64,000 bases of DNA. Source: Hydractinia symbiolongicarpus. Taxonomy: Eukaryota; Cnidaria; Hydrozoa; Anthoathecata; Hydractiniidae. Made by a program: the position numbers and the translations under genes. Below, piece by piece: positions 34,940 to 47,539 of the stretch (positions are counted from its first letter, which is position 1; each line of letters opens with the position of its first letter). The DNA is taken from contig NC_079887.1 of assembly GCF_029227915.1 (NCBI RefSeq), forward strand, positions 22,937,650 to 23,001,649. The letters run 5' to 3'. The notes beneath the pieces were generated by a model, which saw only the letters and a program-made list of their open reading frames with translations, did no database searches and was not told where the DNA came from.

Positions 34940-35626
34940 ATCGACGCGAGAAGCATCCCTGCTATCTTAAACGTTGTGCTGTGGAAACAAAAGAGCATTC
35001 ATCCCCGTTGATGGATGCGCCGAAAGCGTCCTACTTCTCGATGCCATCATTCAAAATGCAAGGAAACGGCATTTAAATCTATCTTTGGTAGGTATCGATC
35101 TGTCTAAAGCTTTCGACACCGTGTCAATTAATTCCATCCATAGAGCCTTGCTTCGACATGGTATCGACAAGCTAACAATCAATTATGTGCTCGAGTCATG
35201 CACATGTGCTACAACAACCATGCACTGGTGCTACAACCAACATCTTATGTGACCCAAATACGGTGGAGAATGTCATGATCTCTGAAGGAGTTAAACAAGG
35301 CGATCCACTGTCACCCATCATCTTCCACATGGTCCTGGACGAATTATTAGGCTCTTTGCCGTCCTATGTTGGCGCTCTACTATCTCCCGATAAAAGATTA
35401 AACAACTTGCCTTCGCAGATGACTCTATTCTGTTATCGGAAGCAGAAACTGGCATGGACGTACTTATCAGTTTCACAACTCGTTCTTTGGTGACAGAGGT
35501 ATGACTATAAACACAAAAAAATGCTTTTCAATGCGAATGACCACCGCTAGGAAAGACCGTAATGCAGTTTTCATCAGGGAGCCATCATTTAACATAAATG
35601 TCAAACCAGTTTTAAGGTGGTAAAAC
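34940..35626 (+). pseudogene. R2-like LINE, part 1: reverse transcriptase
   Basis: KRAFIPVDGCAESVLLLDAI and VGIDLSKAFDTVS are the fingers and motif A of an R2-clade reverse transcriptase. GVKQGDPLSPIIFHMVLDEL is motif B. After a one-base shift the ADDS-type motif C region and VFIREPSFNIN follow. The 5' end is missing (joined to DIRS-like debris) and the 3' end stops at the hAT insertion region. The thumb, zinc-finger and endonuclease parts lie at 43.7-44.06 and 44.93-45.54 kb on the same strand, so one element has been pulled apart. Confidence 0.85.
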
Positions 35627-35631
35627 ACTAT

Positions 35632-38600
35632 CAGGGGCGGATACATACCACGTCAAAGACGTCAAGTGACGAAGGTAAATTGTCTACCTGTATAACGGAC
35701 GATGTCAATCGATAGGGGCATAGTAGTGCGTAAAGTTCTTTTTATGTAAACAACGTGCGCCGACGAGCAGGAGTTGATATAAAATAGGGGACCAACGGCT
35801 CAGGGTGCCGCAGAGCCACGTCTGTGCGTTGTATCTGTTTTAATTTGCATGGTGCGTGATTGTTTTGATGAATATAGTCTGTGGTCTGTTAAGCGGTAGT
35901 GTTTCTTACAGCGGTAAAAGTCATACAAATCTACAGAGTTGAGCAAACCTGTAACATAGACTAGTGACATATATAGTTTGTGCGGCACGATTTTTGAGTG
36001 AAAAAAAAGGTAGCCGCCCGTAACGATATAACTCGAATTACCAGTCTAGTGACTTAGCAGTCCGCTGGGTTCGATTACCCCTGTGAAAAAAGGTTCTTTC
36101 TTGTTAAACATGGCTTTAAAAACCATGTCTGACAAGGTTACTAGTGCTTTTTTAAGTAGAAATGTCGATGCAATGAAAGAAATTTTTAACTCCCGCATTG
36201 GTGATTTGTTAAAATTACCTACAATAAATTTTCCGCAGCTGCTGGAGAATGGAAGTGTTTTAAAATATAGGTTAGCTCCTTTGGACTTTCCTACAAAGTT
36301 CGTTCAAAACAACTCGGAAACACTCATTGCTTTGAGGTAGGTTTGTTTAAACTTTTTTCTGATCCCTAAAGCTTTGTTTTTGTTAATAGACTGTGAAGTT
36401 TACAATTCAGTTTTTGTTCAGCTATAACAATGCAATTTTCAGTCATAAACTGAAACTAAAGCCAAAGATTTAATATGGCTGACCTTAATTGTTTTTATTA
36501 AATATTCTTTTGTTTTATTCTCAGAATAATTTAATTTTTCAAAACGTGTCATAAACAAATATATAAATGGTAGCTGAGTTGTGTTGTTATGTTTGTGAAT
36601 GTATTAATAGCTAGGCACAAGACTCAGATTGGCTTTGTTTTTCTTGTTTTAGCTCTGAAGCAAGTGGAAACTGCTTATATAGCTCGGTATCATTAATGTT
36701 GTCAGGTGACAATTCATTGTGCCATGATTTAAGGTTACTTACTTCTTTAGAGTTGTTTATTCATGCTGAATTTTATTCTACGCATCCCCTTTTATACTCT
36801 ATTTTTGAACAAGGACAACTAAATAATAACCAACTTTTTAAGAATTTCAAGCAAGTATTTGATATGTCCCTGGCTATATCTGATAAAGATTACCCCCATG
36901 GTTCTTCACTTACAGAATTAGTGCAATTTGAAGCTCTGTATAATTGCAAAAACGGCAGATGGGCAGGTCTTCTTGACATACTTGCCCTTTCTACTGTCAT
37001 TAATCACAATATAAATGTAGCATACCCCGAATGCGGCGAAACATGTTATAAGTTATTGTTTGCGGAGAAAGTTCAACCTCGAATCCCCAATGAAAACATA
37101 GCTTCTGACATAGAGCTTTGTTATGTTATGCATGGTTATGTATCCAGACCAGGTGAAAATTATAAACCAAACCATTTTGTTCCCTGTATACGTTTGTTAA
37201 ATCATAGTAGTAAGCGTAAATCCTTTTCCAATGAAAAAAAACTTGTAAAAAAAATTAAAACTGTGGGTTTTGCTAGTGATAAAGTACAAGCAAAGCTATC
37301 ATTTTGGACCGATAAATGCAGCGATAAGCTTGTATTACCTAAAGTAAAAAGTATGTCCACACAAAACAGCTTGCTGATAACTAAAATAAATAAATGCCAG
37401 CCAAGTTTTTGGAAAAAATTCTTCTACTTTTACTTCCCCTGCTAATCTTTCTTCCCCTGTATCCTTTTTGTCCCAAAAGCCTTTATTATTTCCTTCATTT
37501 TTCTCAGAATCATCATCAAAAGCAGGTTGCTCATCTCTTGTCACTTCTTCAATAAATGAGTGGGATGTTGCTGGATATAGGGACAAATGTAAAGGTCTTA
37601 GGCCAGAAGAATTATATAATTTGATAAAAAATGTTCACAAATGTGGTGACAATTTTGTTTTTCCTAAAAAAAAATCTAGAAGTTTTCGTCGGGAATGGCT
37701 TAAGTCATTTAGTTGGCTATGTTATTCTCCAAGCCAAGATGGTGCATACTGTCTTCCTTGTGTTTTATTTGGAGACAGATTTCCAACCAAGGCATATAAA
37801 ATAAAGAAACTGTTACGTGAGCCATTAACATATTGGCCTGATGCATGTGCTGCTTTCAAGCGCCATGAAAATGTTCCCAATGGAATACATAGTGATACCA
37901 TAGTTGCTTTTACCTCACTGATAAATGCTGTTGAAGGTAAATCCAGAGCAATTGATGTCTTAATTGACAACCAAAGGAAAACTGTTGTATTAGAAAACCG
38001 AAAAAAAACTGATTCCCATTACAGATGCCATCATATTGTGTGGGCGGCAAGGTATTGCACTAAGAGGACATCGTGATGATGCTAAGTATCATCCAGTTCC
38101 AGGGGAATATTTAGTAGGGAGAACTGGCAATTTTGTAGAATTGCTGAATTTTCGAGTTCGAGGTGGTGATACTGATTTGAAAGAGCATTTATCAAAATGC
38201 CCTAAAAATGCAACATATATTTCCAAAACCACTCAAAATGATTTAATAAATTGTTGTGGTGAGGTAATAACTAATAAAATTGTTTTTGAAATTAGGAAGA
38301 ATAGATTTTTCTCTGTCCTGGCTGATGAACTTTTAGATTGTTCTAATAAGGAACAACTTTCTTTAGTAATCCGTTATGTTGATTCAAGTAGAAATATCAA
38401 GGAAGATTTTCCTAAATTTCTTTATTGTAAAGAGGGTTTAACTGGTGCAGATTTAGCCCAGCTTATGTTGTCTGCTCTGCAAAATTTAAATCTAGATTTC
38501 AGTAATTGCAGGGGCCAGGGTTATGATGGGGCTGGTAATGTTGCTGGACATTTAAATGGTTTATCAGCTCGTCTTCTGTCAGTTAACAAAAAGGCTATTT

Positions 38601-40455
38601 ATGTTCATTGTCATAGCCACCGTTTAAACCTTTGTGTTGCTAAATCTTGTTCCATCACGCTGGTAAAAATTAAAGAAATTTCCTACTTCTTTAACTTTTC
38701 ACAAAAAAGGCAACAGCTCCTTAAAAAAATGTCATTCAATATTGTCCTAATTCTGATAAGTCTAAACTTAAAGATGTCTGCCGAACACGGTGGATTGAGC
38801 GTATTGATGGCATGGAAGTTTTTCAAGAACTTTATGTTGCAATTTATGTGACCCTTGATGATATGATAGTTAATTTAAATAAAATTGTCAATAAAGAAAC
38901 TGCCACCAAAGCACACTCTTTTTTTTATGAAATTTCTACCTTTGAGTTCATTGTATCTGTTGTTGTGACCAGAAATGTTTTGGCACTAACACATGGTGTT
39001 ACAACTTTGCTTCAAGATAGAAGTATTGATATTACAGATAATGTTCAATACATTACTAATTTGAAAAATACAACTATGAGTTGCAGGAACAATGTAGATT
39101 TTTTTCACAACTCATGGTACAAGGAGGCATTAGATGTTGCGGAAAGTGTAGGAGTTGAGGAGAAAATGGAACGGGTTATCAGAAGGCAAACATTAAGGGA
39201 CAACCAACCTGCTATCAGTCCAAAGGATTATTATAAAAAAGCCTTAACCATACCAATCTTGGACCATTTAAACAGTGAACTTAACTCGAGGTTTGATTTT
39301 GAAAACTTTGTAGTGTATAATGGATTGTGCATTGTACCAGCCAAAGTAGTTTCAATGGTTTACTCCAACAAAGATTGGAAGAGCAAATTTAAAAGGTTTG
39401 TAGATTTTTACAAATCTGACATGCCAAATCCTCTTGCTCTAGAGTCTGAGTTAGAGCTGTGGGAAAAGTTTGCTTTGGATTATCAGGGTACAAGACCTGA
39501 AACCATTGCTTCAAAGTCAATAAACCTGTCTCTATTTACTAATATAAATGTTGCTATTCGCATTCTTGCTACTATCCCTATTACTTCATGTGAATGTGAA
39601 AGAAGTTTTTCATCATTAAGACGATTAAAAGATTATTGCCGTAGTACCATGACAGAAGATCGTCTTAATGGCCTTTCCTTAATGTACATTCATCAAGAAA
39701 TTATTCCAAAGGTAGATGATGTACTTAATATTTTTGCCCGAGATCCTAGAAGATTACAGTTAATTTAAATTCACTTAAAACTTAATACATATTTAAATCT
39801 TTTGATAAGTCTTACTTTTAAGTTGGTAATTATACACTTAACATCTTAAGTCCTAACTCCTATTTTATAACATACATTTATTAAAATGCTTTGAGCACAA
39901 CCCCTGATTTATATGTTAATGCTGCTTTTTAGAAAGAGTCCTTTCAGTTTATAAATTTACTTTTTGAGCCTTGCTTTTATATGCCATATCCTTTGTTTTT
40001 TTATATATATTTTACTGAAATAGTTCTTGCACATTCATTTTTTAAATTTGTTTTTATATATTTCTTTGTTATCATGTCAACCCGGTATACTGATTTTAGA
40101 TGTCAGATTTGATAGATTCATTCATTATTCCATTGGCCGGTTTTGACAATTTGCTCAATTTGACCCATTTCATGTTAGATTCAATTTGTCCATGGTTTTC
40201 TACATTACGTGATGTGCAAGAAAGAAGAAAGAAGAAAGAAGATTTTTATGGGTTATTAATGTAACCCTTCAAGTTTTCAAAAAACATTATTTTGAAAAAG
40301 TAGTTAGATTTATGTTGTTTTTTCTTTCAATGTATTCTTATGAAATGTCTGGTAAGTATACATTAAAAAAATGATAATTCGGGCATTTGCAACAAAAAAT
40401 TTTTGGCTTTACGAAAATTTTGACTAAGGACTTTTTAAACCTGTATCCGCCCCTG
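35632..40455. mobile_element. hAT-superfamily transposon with 5-bp target duplication
   Basis: The ends CAGGGGCGGATACA (left) and TGTATCCGCCCCTG (right) are perfect 14-bp inverted repeats starting with the hAT-typical CAGGGGCGG. The direct repeat ACTAT flanks the element (35627-35631 and 40456-40460). Most hATs make 8-bp duplications, and some classified subgroups make 5 bp. One gene inside encodes an OTU-like domain fused to a DUF4371/hAT transposase. The element interrupts the R2-like LINE region. Confidence 0.88.
36111..39768 (+). pseudogene. OTU-like domain fused to hAT transposase (frameshifted)
   Basis: Exon 1 (36111-36336, MALKTMSDKV..) joins exon 2 at 36653 across a GT..AG intron with codon phase preserved. 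Exon 2 opens with EASGNCLYSSVSLMLSGDNS, an OTU-type cysteine protease motif with Cys codon at 36672. A candidate catalytic His is in KPNHFVPCI (37173). The vertnin-like helix LLTSLELFIHAEFY lies between. One base shift near 37405 leads into a TTF-type zinc finger (AYCLPCVLFGD). A shift near 38005 leads into DUF4371 (LADELLDCSNKEQ; GQGYDGAGNV), and a shift near 38725 into the C-terminal dimerisation domain (SCECERSFSSLRRLK). All three shifts are at homopolymers. If they are sequencing artefacts, the gene is intact. Confidence 0.85.
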
Positions 40456-40460
40456 ACTAT

Positions 40461-41010
40461 TACATCTGATTTTTCAAAAACAACTGTTTTAACCATTTCT
40501 GTCAACGTAGAAAACGAATATGATAACCGTTTTGAATAAAAATTGTCGGAAAATTGAGAAACTTGAAATTTTAGCGGACAGGTATGAGGAATTTTACCAT
40601 TAAAATGTAATGTAGAAGGTGCAGCTAGTCCTGTTAGTCACACACCCCTCCCTTTTTTTTGGGGGGGGGGGGGCGTTATGGGAACCCGTTCCGTTGTATT
40701 AACCATGGGTTCACCCACTGCCCTGGGAATGGCTATGAGGTTTCAAAGTATGACCAAAAGTTTGCTATTTTACTGGAAAGTAAGTGGAAGATTTTGTTAT
40801 TGTACGGTTAGTGCTGATGGTGGAAGGTTTTGTTTTTTTCACTTGTTTTTTCTACCTGAAGCTTTGCCTTACATATAAATAAGAAAATGGGAAAACTTCA
40901 TCTTCCAAGAGGAGAAGGTCTGGCCAGAAAAGCAATAAAGTACATGGAAAGAAGATAAATTTCAGGGAAAACCAACACACAAAAAAGGACGTTTTCACCC
41001 CAGAAGAAAA
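40461..41010. other. Spacer between hAT and Mutator-like gene
   Basis: Contains T8 followed directly by G13 near 40655-40675, which is prone to replication or sequencing error. No gene recognised. The left end of the Mutator-like element is probably here but I could not define it. Confidence 0.4.
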
Positions 41011-42693
41011 CGATATTGATCATAGCTATGTTTCAGCTGCTATGTTCTACACCTAAAGAACCAAGTTCAACTGCAACATTACCAAACCATTTGCACGACA
41101 TCGACAAGGTAAATGATGATACATTCCCATCGTGTTATTTACTGATCGATACATTAATGTTATTTTCATTACTTTCCTTGATGACTTGCTGTTCCGAATG
41201 TCAGTCGCGAGACATTGATTTTAAAAAATATTCTGCGAAAAGGAAGGGACTGAGTATAGTTCTTGAAGTCAAATGTAAATACTGCTCTTGGAAGAACAAC
41301 AGCTATACAAGCCGTCAAGTTTCAAATAACACTTGTGGTGCTTCACCTTTTGAGATAAACATTCAGGCTGTACTGGCATTGGAAACTGGAAATTGGAAAA
41401 GGCCTCACAGCTTTTGAAAAGTTGTGTGGATATATGAACTTACTTCCACCTATGAACTCTAATGCATATAATAAAATGCAAACAACTCTCCATGCGGCAT
41501 ACAAAAACATTGCAGAACAATCAATGAATGAGCCTTCTGCTAAGATAAGACAGGTTGATAGAGATAATGTGGCTTTGAATGCAAATGGTGTTGCGGATAT
41601 ATCTGTATCATGTGATGGCACGTAGCAGAAAAGAGGAAATTCATCACTGAATGGTGTTGTAACAGTTATATCTGCTGATATCGCTAAATGCCTTGATGTC
41701 CGTGTAATGTCAAAAGTTTGTCATGAATGCACATACTGGGAAAAGTTAAAATGCACTGATAAATATTTTGAATTTATTGAAAAGCATATCTGCAGCATTA
41801 ATTATGCAGGTTCAGCAGGAGCAATGGGGTCAGCCGGTCTAGTACAATGTTTCATGGCATCAGAAAAAAACATCGTCAATTGCGGTATCAATATTTCATT
41901 GGTGCTAGTGATTCGAAGTCACATGCTGATATTGTAGAGAAAGATCCCTATGATGGGATTCTGGTAGTAAAGCTGGAATGCATTGGTCACATCCAAAAGA
42001 GAGTTAGTGGACGGCTGCGGAATTTAAAATCGACAAATAAGGAAAAACTTTCTGATGGAAAAACATTAGGCGGGAAGGGTCGTCTTACGGGAAAAATAAT
42101 AGAACTATTATGGTATTGCAGTGAGACAGTCAACAGGGAAAACAGTTTACGAAATGAAAAAAACCATTGGTGCTGTACTTTTTCATTGCGCTGTTGCTGG
42201 CGATTCAGAATAAGACACAAAATGTGCCCACGTACTCCCGACACATGGTGCACATATCCAGCCGATAAAATCAATGGAAGAAGTAAACATGTTAGCAAAG
42301 CTGGTATACCGCCAATTGTTAGTGATGCCAATTAAGCCGATTTTCATTAGTTTAAGTGATGATGATCTTCTCAAGCGCGCGCTGTTTACATGGCAAAACA
42401 CAAAACAATAACGAGTCGTTGAATGGCATGATCTGGAAACGATGCCCAAAAGACGCTTTCGTGAGCAAGGAAATGGTGCTTTGGGAATGCTAAAATTGCT
42501 TGAGTTCCTTAACATTGATGCAGGAGTTCACATATATAACTTTTGCAAAGGCAATGATCTTGGTTAGATATTATAGAGCGAAAGTGCACACCAGTGACAA
42601 AGAACAGAAGAAAGCAACTGAGGGCACAAAGAAAGGGATTTTTTGATAAGACTGAAGAAAAAGAAGGCGTCACATATGGTGCTAGTTTATTTT
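41011..42693 (+). pseudogene. Mutator-like transposase domain gene, decayed
   Basis: Blocks in order: CSECQSRDIDF with a later KCKYCSW (zinc-ribbon-like), FEKLCGYMNLLPPMNSNAYN, VSCDGT, SSLNGVVTVISADIAKCLDV, CHECTYWEK, INYAGSAGAMGSAGLVQCF, KSHADIVEKDPYDG, LECIGHIQKRV, and KLSDGKTLGGKGRLTGKII. They match the family annotated as Mutator-like transposase domain in invertebrates. Defects are a TGG-to-TAG-type stop after DGT (41622-41624) and frameshifts near 41400, 41870, 42100 and 42410. The 3' part (MLKLLEFLNIDAGVHIYNFC) runs to about 42690. DNA cutting and joining is presumed from the family name. I did not identify the ends. Confidence 0.8.
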
Positions 42694-43442
42694 GAGAAAA
42701 TTTTCAGTTTTTAATTTTTATTATTAGGAATTATAACTTTTCATATCAACTGATCGCTTTTGTTATGCCATGGTTAAGATTCCACGAAATAATTCTTTAT
42801 GTCGTGCGTACGGATGGGCAGTCCTTGAAGCTATTTTATATGTATGTCACTGTTTCTAGGGCACAACATTCTTTGTTTTTGAATGTATCTAGTGGCTCTA
42901 AAAATGTTGTTATTCACTTTTGGAAATGGTTTTTCATCAATTCTGCATAAATTTTTTGGTAAATTTTTAGTATGTATATTTTTAAACGTGATTTTCTCAG
43001 AATATTGTTTTTTTAAAAGCTGCGGAATATCATTTTTGAACGGTGTAACCGGTTGCTCTAAGATTTTGAAAGAGCATTGTTCTATATAATTTCTAGTTCC
43101 TGAAGCAGAATTAATGTTTTCGCTTGAACGGTTAGTGCTGTTCTGCCATTTTGAATTTGGAAAAAATGACCTTTTTTGTAAAAAAAATGCTAATCTTAAA
43201 TATATGATGATATGATTCAGCTAAAGCCTTGAAACTGGTACAGCAACTAGATATAAGACTGCTGTCAAAATTCCAAGGTCCTGGCATGTGCACTTCTTAA
43301 GTTATGTTGCGCAGCCAAACCGCTCTTTTTGGCGGTCCACAGACCATTTTAGGGGCCTGGGACCACAATTTTCAATTTTTTAAAAAGTTTTGAAAATGAT
43401 GTAAGCATATCTATGTTGGTGCTAAATTTCAAAAGAAAAGAA
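42694..43442. other. Spacer, probably 3' part of the Mutator-like element
   Basis: T-rich. Contains TTTTTGGCGGTCC..AGGGGCCTGGGACCACAATTTTC near 43340. No gene recognised. Confidence 0.35.
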
Positions 43443-43535
43443 AGAATGAAAAAAAGTGCACGCACAATGATAAACTTGACCAGTTAAGTCTTAAAATTTA
43501 AATTCTAGAGGTTTTGCTCCTCTAAAGAATATGCT
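43443..43535 (+). repeat. Dispersed short repeat, copy 1
   Basis: GAATGAAA..AGTGCACGCACAATGATAAAC..GACCAGTTAA..TCTT..GGTTTTGCTCCTCTA is shared almost base for base with 50445-50536. It is related to the more diverged copies at 51561 and 59961. Non-coding, origin unknown. Confidence 0.75.
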
Positions 43536-43689
43536 CATAGTCAGCATCGTTTCTGCGGTGGGTCCACCGGTTTCCATCATTGTCCTTGCCGTTACGGGAG
43601 GAAGTGGTGCAGCAGCAGGTGCTGCAGGGGGAACCGCAGGGGGTGGTGAAAAAGGGCTTGAATAATGAGGATTTTAGTTTTAATAGTGG

Positions 43690-44060
43690 TTTACCACTTT
43701 AACAACAGACTACGATACTTCATTCAAATACCTGGACATCATTTTAAACCTAATGGCAAGATGCCACACAACTTAAACCATCTCTCGACCTTGCTGTATC
43801 GACTTAAGTCTTCGCCTACTAAGCCGTATCACAAGTTAGAGCTCTTGAGGAAACAACATCCTACCAAGTGGTATTCGGCCGCGTAGCAAAAGGTCTCCTA
43901 ACCTCATTTGATACTAAAGATTCATATGTGGGTCTAAGATCTCTTGGGCCGTCCTATGGACATACCAACTTCCCTCTTCTTCACGAAACATAAGGACGGC
44001 GGCTTAGGCCTAACATCTTGTGAACTGAGCATACCAATGTGTAAAGTTGTGTTGTATGTC
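43690..44060 (+). pseudogene. R2-like LINE, part 2: reverse transcriptase thumb
   Basis: DTSFKYL then, after a shift, GHHFKPNGKMPHNLNHLSTL and LKSSPTKPYHKLELL match the YLGH..F block that follows the reverse-transcriptase core in R2-clade LINEs. DIPTSLFFTKHKDGGLGLTS matches the next conserved block. Continues from part 1 (34.94-35.63 kb) after about 8 kb of inserted DNA. Confidence 0.8.
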
Positions 44061-44904
<844 letters not shown>

Positions 44905-44924
44905 TCGACGGCAAGCCGTTATGC

Positions 44925-45535
44925 GAATTACGTAATAAACCCAGCGGCCAATTTTGGCAAAAGGGCGTTATTCTATTATACAAAGACGTTTGTCAAGTTA
45001 CGCATTCGACGGCTTTTTACACTGGAGAACTGCAACAGAGGACGCGACGTGGACAAGAAGTGTAAGCATTATCAGAGGATGGGGAGACCCACTTCCACGT
45101 AGTGCAGCACTGTGGCTTTACGCAGTTCCTAAGGATCAAAAAGTATGACGCAATTGTCGATTACATCAAGGACATTGCACTTAAAAACGAGTTTTTGTCG
45201 AACCTGTATTTACTATTGGTGGCATTAGATTAAAATCTGATCTCGGGGTTGCGAAGCCGGCTAAAGTTATTGTTGTAGTGTGTCATTGTAAGAGTTAATG
45301 CGATTCCAACATGCTGAGGGAGCTTTACTCAGAGATGCGTACAACCAAAAAGTCGTCTTTTACGATAGACTTGGTTTACGATAGTTTGGTCCGTACAATC
45401 ATAATCTCCTTAAGAGGAATCTGGTACTCGGAAAACAATGATACATTATTCTCCATAGGCGGTAAGAAACGTGACATCGATACGATAGTGGCGAGATGCA
45501 TGGAAAAAACCATCAAAATCTAGAAATTGTTCCTG
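44925..45535 (+). pseudogene. R2-like LINE, part 3: zinc knuckle and restriction-like endonuclease
   Basis: KLRIRRLFTLENCNRGRDVD then CKHYQ..THFHVVQHCGFTQF (CCHC-like) and LRIKKYDAIVDYIKDIALKN precede the endonuclease. LKSDLGV..PAKVIVVV corresponds to the PD..D core of R2 enzymes, with KSD in place of RPD or KPD. LRELYSEM..LRGIWYSENN..GGKKRDIDTIVARCMEKT is the C-terminal end. Several frameshifts. It cleaves the target site for retrotransposition in intact R2 relatives (family knowledge). Confidence 0.78.
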
Positions 45536-46330
45536 AGAGCAACAAGATAATAGGGTATAATATACGGCAGACCCCTAGTGGGCCACCAATGGTCCAGAAT
45601 GACCATTTGCCAGGCTTATATGCGAAGAATCGTACATTGTAATTTACATCTGGCGAGACAATTGGAATTTTGCCTCCAACGTTGATACCATCAAAATTTG
45701 GAAAAGATTTGTTATATCTAATATGTGTCGGTAATCAAGGTTACACAAATTTACATATCTCTATACGGGGCATCGCTACTACTTAAAAACGGAACAAGAA
45801 ACCGCGGTCGGTTTGAAATCAAACACACGGTTTCTATAAACCTCGTCCCCGGGTATCTTGTATCTTTTTTCGACCTCCGGGACGGCGTTGTACGTTTATC
45901 TCGCCGTCCCGGTTATTGAAAGGAGACAACGGGTGCGAAGAACGAGGTTGGATTCCTATGGCACTAATTTAGCAAATTTTACAAAAGAAGATGTAAAACA
46001 AGCTGCGATTTTGAATTTAAAAAGTCGTAAACAAAATTTGTGATATAGTGAATAAATTTCGCTAATAACGGTAGTTGCTGCTGTGGAAAGGTGGGATCGA
46101 GGCAATGAATAGAACCGGCGGGAGAGGATAAGAAAGGTGCAAAAGGTTTTCTCCATTAATAAAAGAGAAAAAAGTACTATCACAAAAACATAAAATGCGC
46201 ATGGTTTATGTAGTTACAGTGGTTTACAAAACACATTGTTCGTGACGCACAGGGACGGGGTCGTCTGTTTCGAACACTGTTTGACCCGCTTGTTGAAGGT
46301 ATTCGGTTAGGGAGGCGGGTACAATACTAA
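45536..46330. other. Spacer after the R2-like LINE
   Basis: Slightly more GC-rich than its surroundings (CCCGGGTATCTTG..CGGGACGGCG..GCCGTCCCGG near 45845-45915). Probably LINE 3' sequence followed by unknown DNA. No gene recognised. Confidence 0.35.
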
Positions 46331-46339
46331 GATACAATT

Positions 46340-47022
46340 AGGTAATTAATTGTTGACAGGTAGTTGTACAATTGTTGTCGTGAATGATCCTATTCGAAGC
46401 GTCACGGTGCAAGGTGAAAGTATGAATCTTAGAGATGGCTATCTTGTGGATGAAGGATCAAGAATAAAATTTACGATTTTGCGTGAGTATTGTGGAAAAT
46501 AGGTCAACATATGATCTTAGAAATGTCTCTAAACATAGGTATTCTGGGGAAATTCAATTGCAAACATTGCATAATACCACCTATTCTTTAAGTGATGAAC
46601 AAATTTTCGATTATGATCCTATACAAATTGTTGAAGAGAAAGTATTACCTAACGCAACAATAAGCTCTGTTGAACCAACTGCAGCAATTTGTACAGAATG
46701 CAACAAATCGATTGCAGCTAATAAGAGTACAGAGGATATGTTGGTAACATGCTCCAATTGCTTGAAAGTTATGCTTCGTTCGAAATTAAAGCAGAAAAAA
46801 ATTCATTCCATCACTGTTGGAGAGGGATTCGAAAAATTCAAGTTGTGTGCTCACCGTGCTTTGTTGCAAGCGTGCTTCCCAGACAAAAACGTGGATTGCA
46901 TGGATGAAAAGCAAGTGATCCTTCTGTTTCTCACAAATATGTTCAACATCCGGTATAAAAAGGAATCCATGGTTGTTACTGGTCTTGAACTTCTTTACAT
47001 CATTTTGTTGTTGTATACCTAA
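46340..47022 (+). pseudogene. RPA-like single-strand DNA-binding protein fragment
   Basis: VTVQGESMNLRDGYLVDEGS then RIKFTIL.. and YDLRNVSKHRYSGEIQLQTL resemble an OB-fold of replication protein A large subunit. CTECNKS..CSNCLKVMLRSK is a C-x2-C..C-x2-C zinc-ribbon as in its C-terminal domain. One internal stop (TAG near 46500) and a missing N-terminus. RPA-like genes are known as cargo of animal Helitrons, which suits the PIF1-type helicase next to it, but they lie on opposite strands. The open part from 46483 is 179 codons. Confidence 0.5.
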
Positions 47023-47539
47023 CTGTATGATGTTCAGTTATTTCTGTAGTTTGAACCTGATAAAAACTAATTTCTCTGCAAGGCTATTGTAAAACAGGTC
47101 ATAAAAGTCAGACAAACAAGGTGTATTTTTTCTGTATAATAACACTAACTTGAACGGATTAGGTGAGAAAGAAGATTTTTTAAATTCGATAATTTTAATA
47201 CTAGTGCTGTGGTAAATATTAACTATTTCAACATTAACACCATGGCAAAAAGAAATACTTTGAAACTTATCAATGGATTTGTTGTGTCAAATATGAAAGT
47301 TACTTAAAATATCAGAAATACAATCTATACTTTGTTCTGGTAAAAGTTGAGTCTCAGTGAGACACAATATATCGGAGGTCATCAAAAACTGATCATGAAA
47401 AATATCAGGGACCTTGTATTTAATAAGGTAATTGTCAATGCAGTTTCTGAATTAAAATCTTGATAAAATGGTTGGAGTCTCAGCTTCTCTTCTCATGCGG
47501 TCATATTCACATGTTGCTTTGGCATCAGCATTCACCTGT
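47023..47539. other. Spacer
   Basis: No gene recognised between the RPA-like and helicase remnants. Confidence 0.4.

Noticed and set aside
36035-36085. B-box-like GGGTTCGATTACCC near the hAT left end
   Set aside because: No D arm or acceptor stem could be paired, so it was treated as chance or a fragment.
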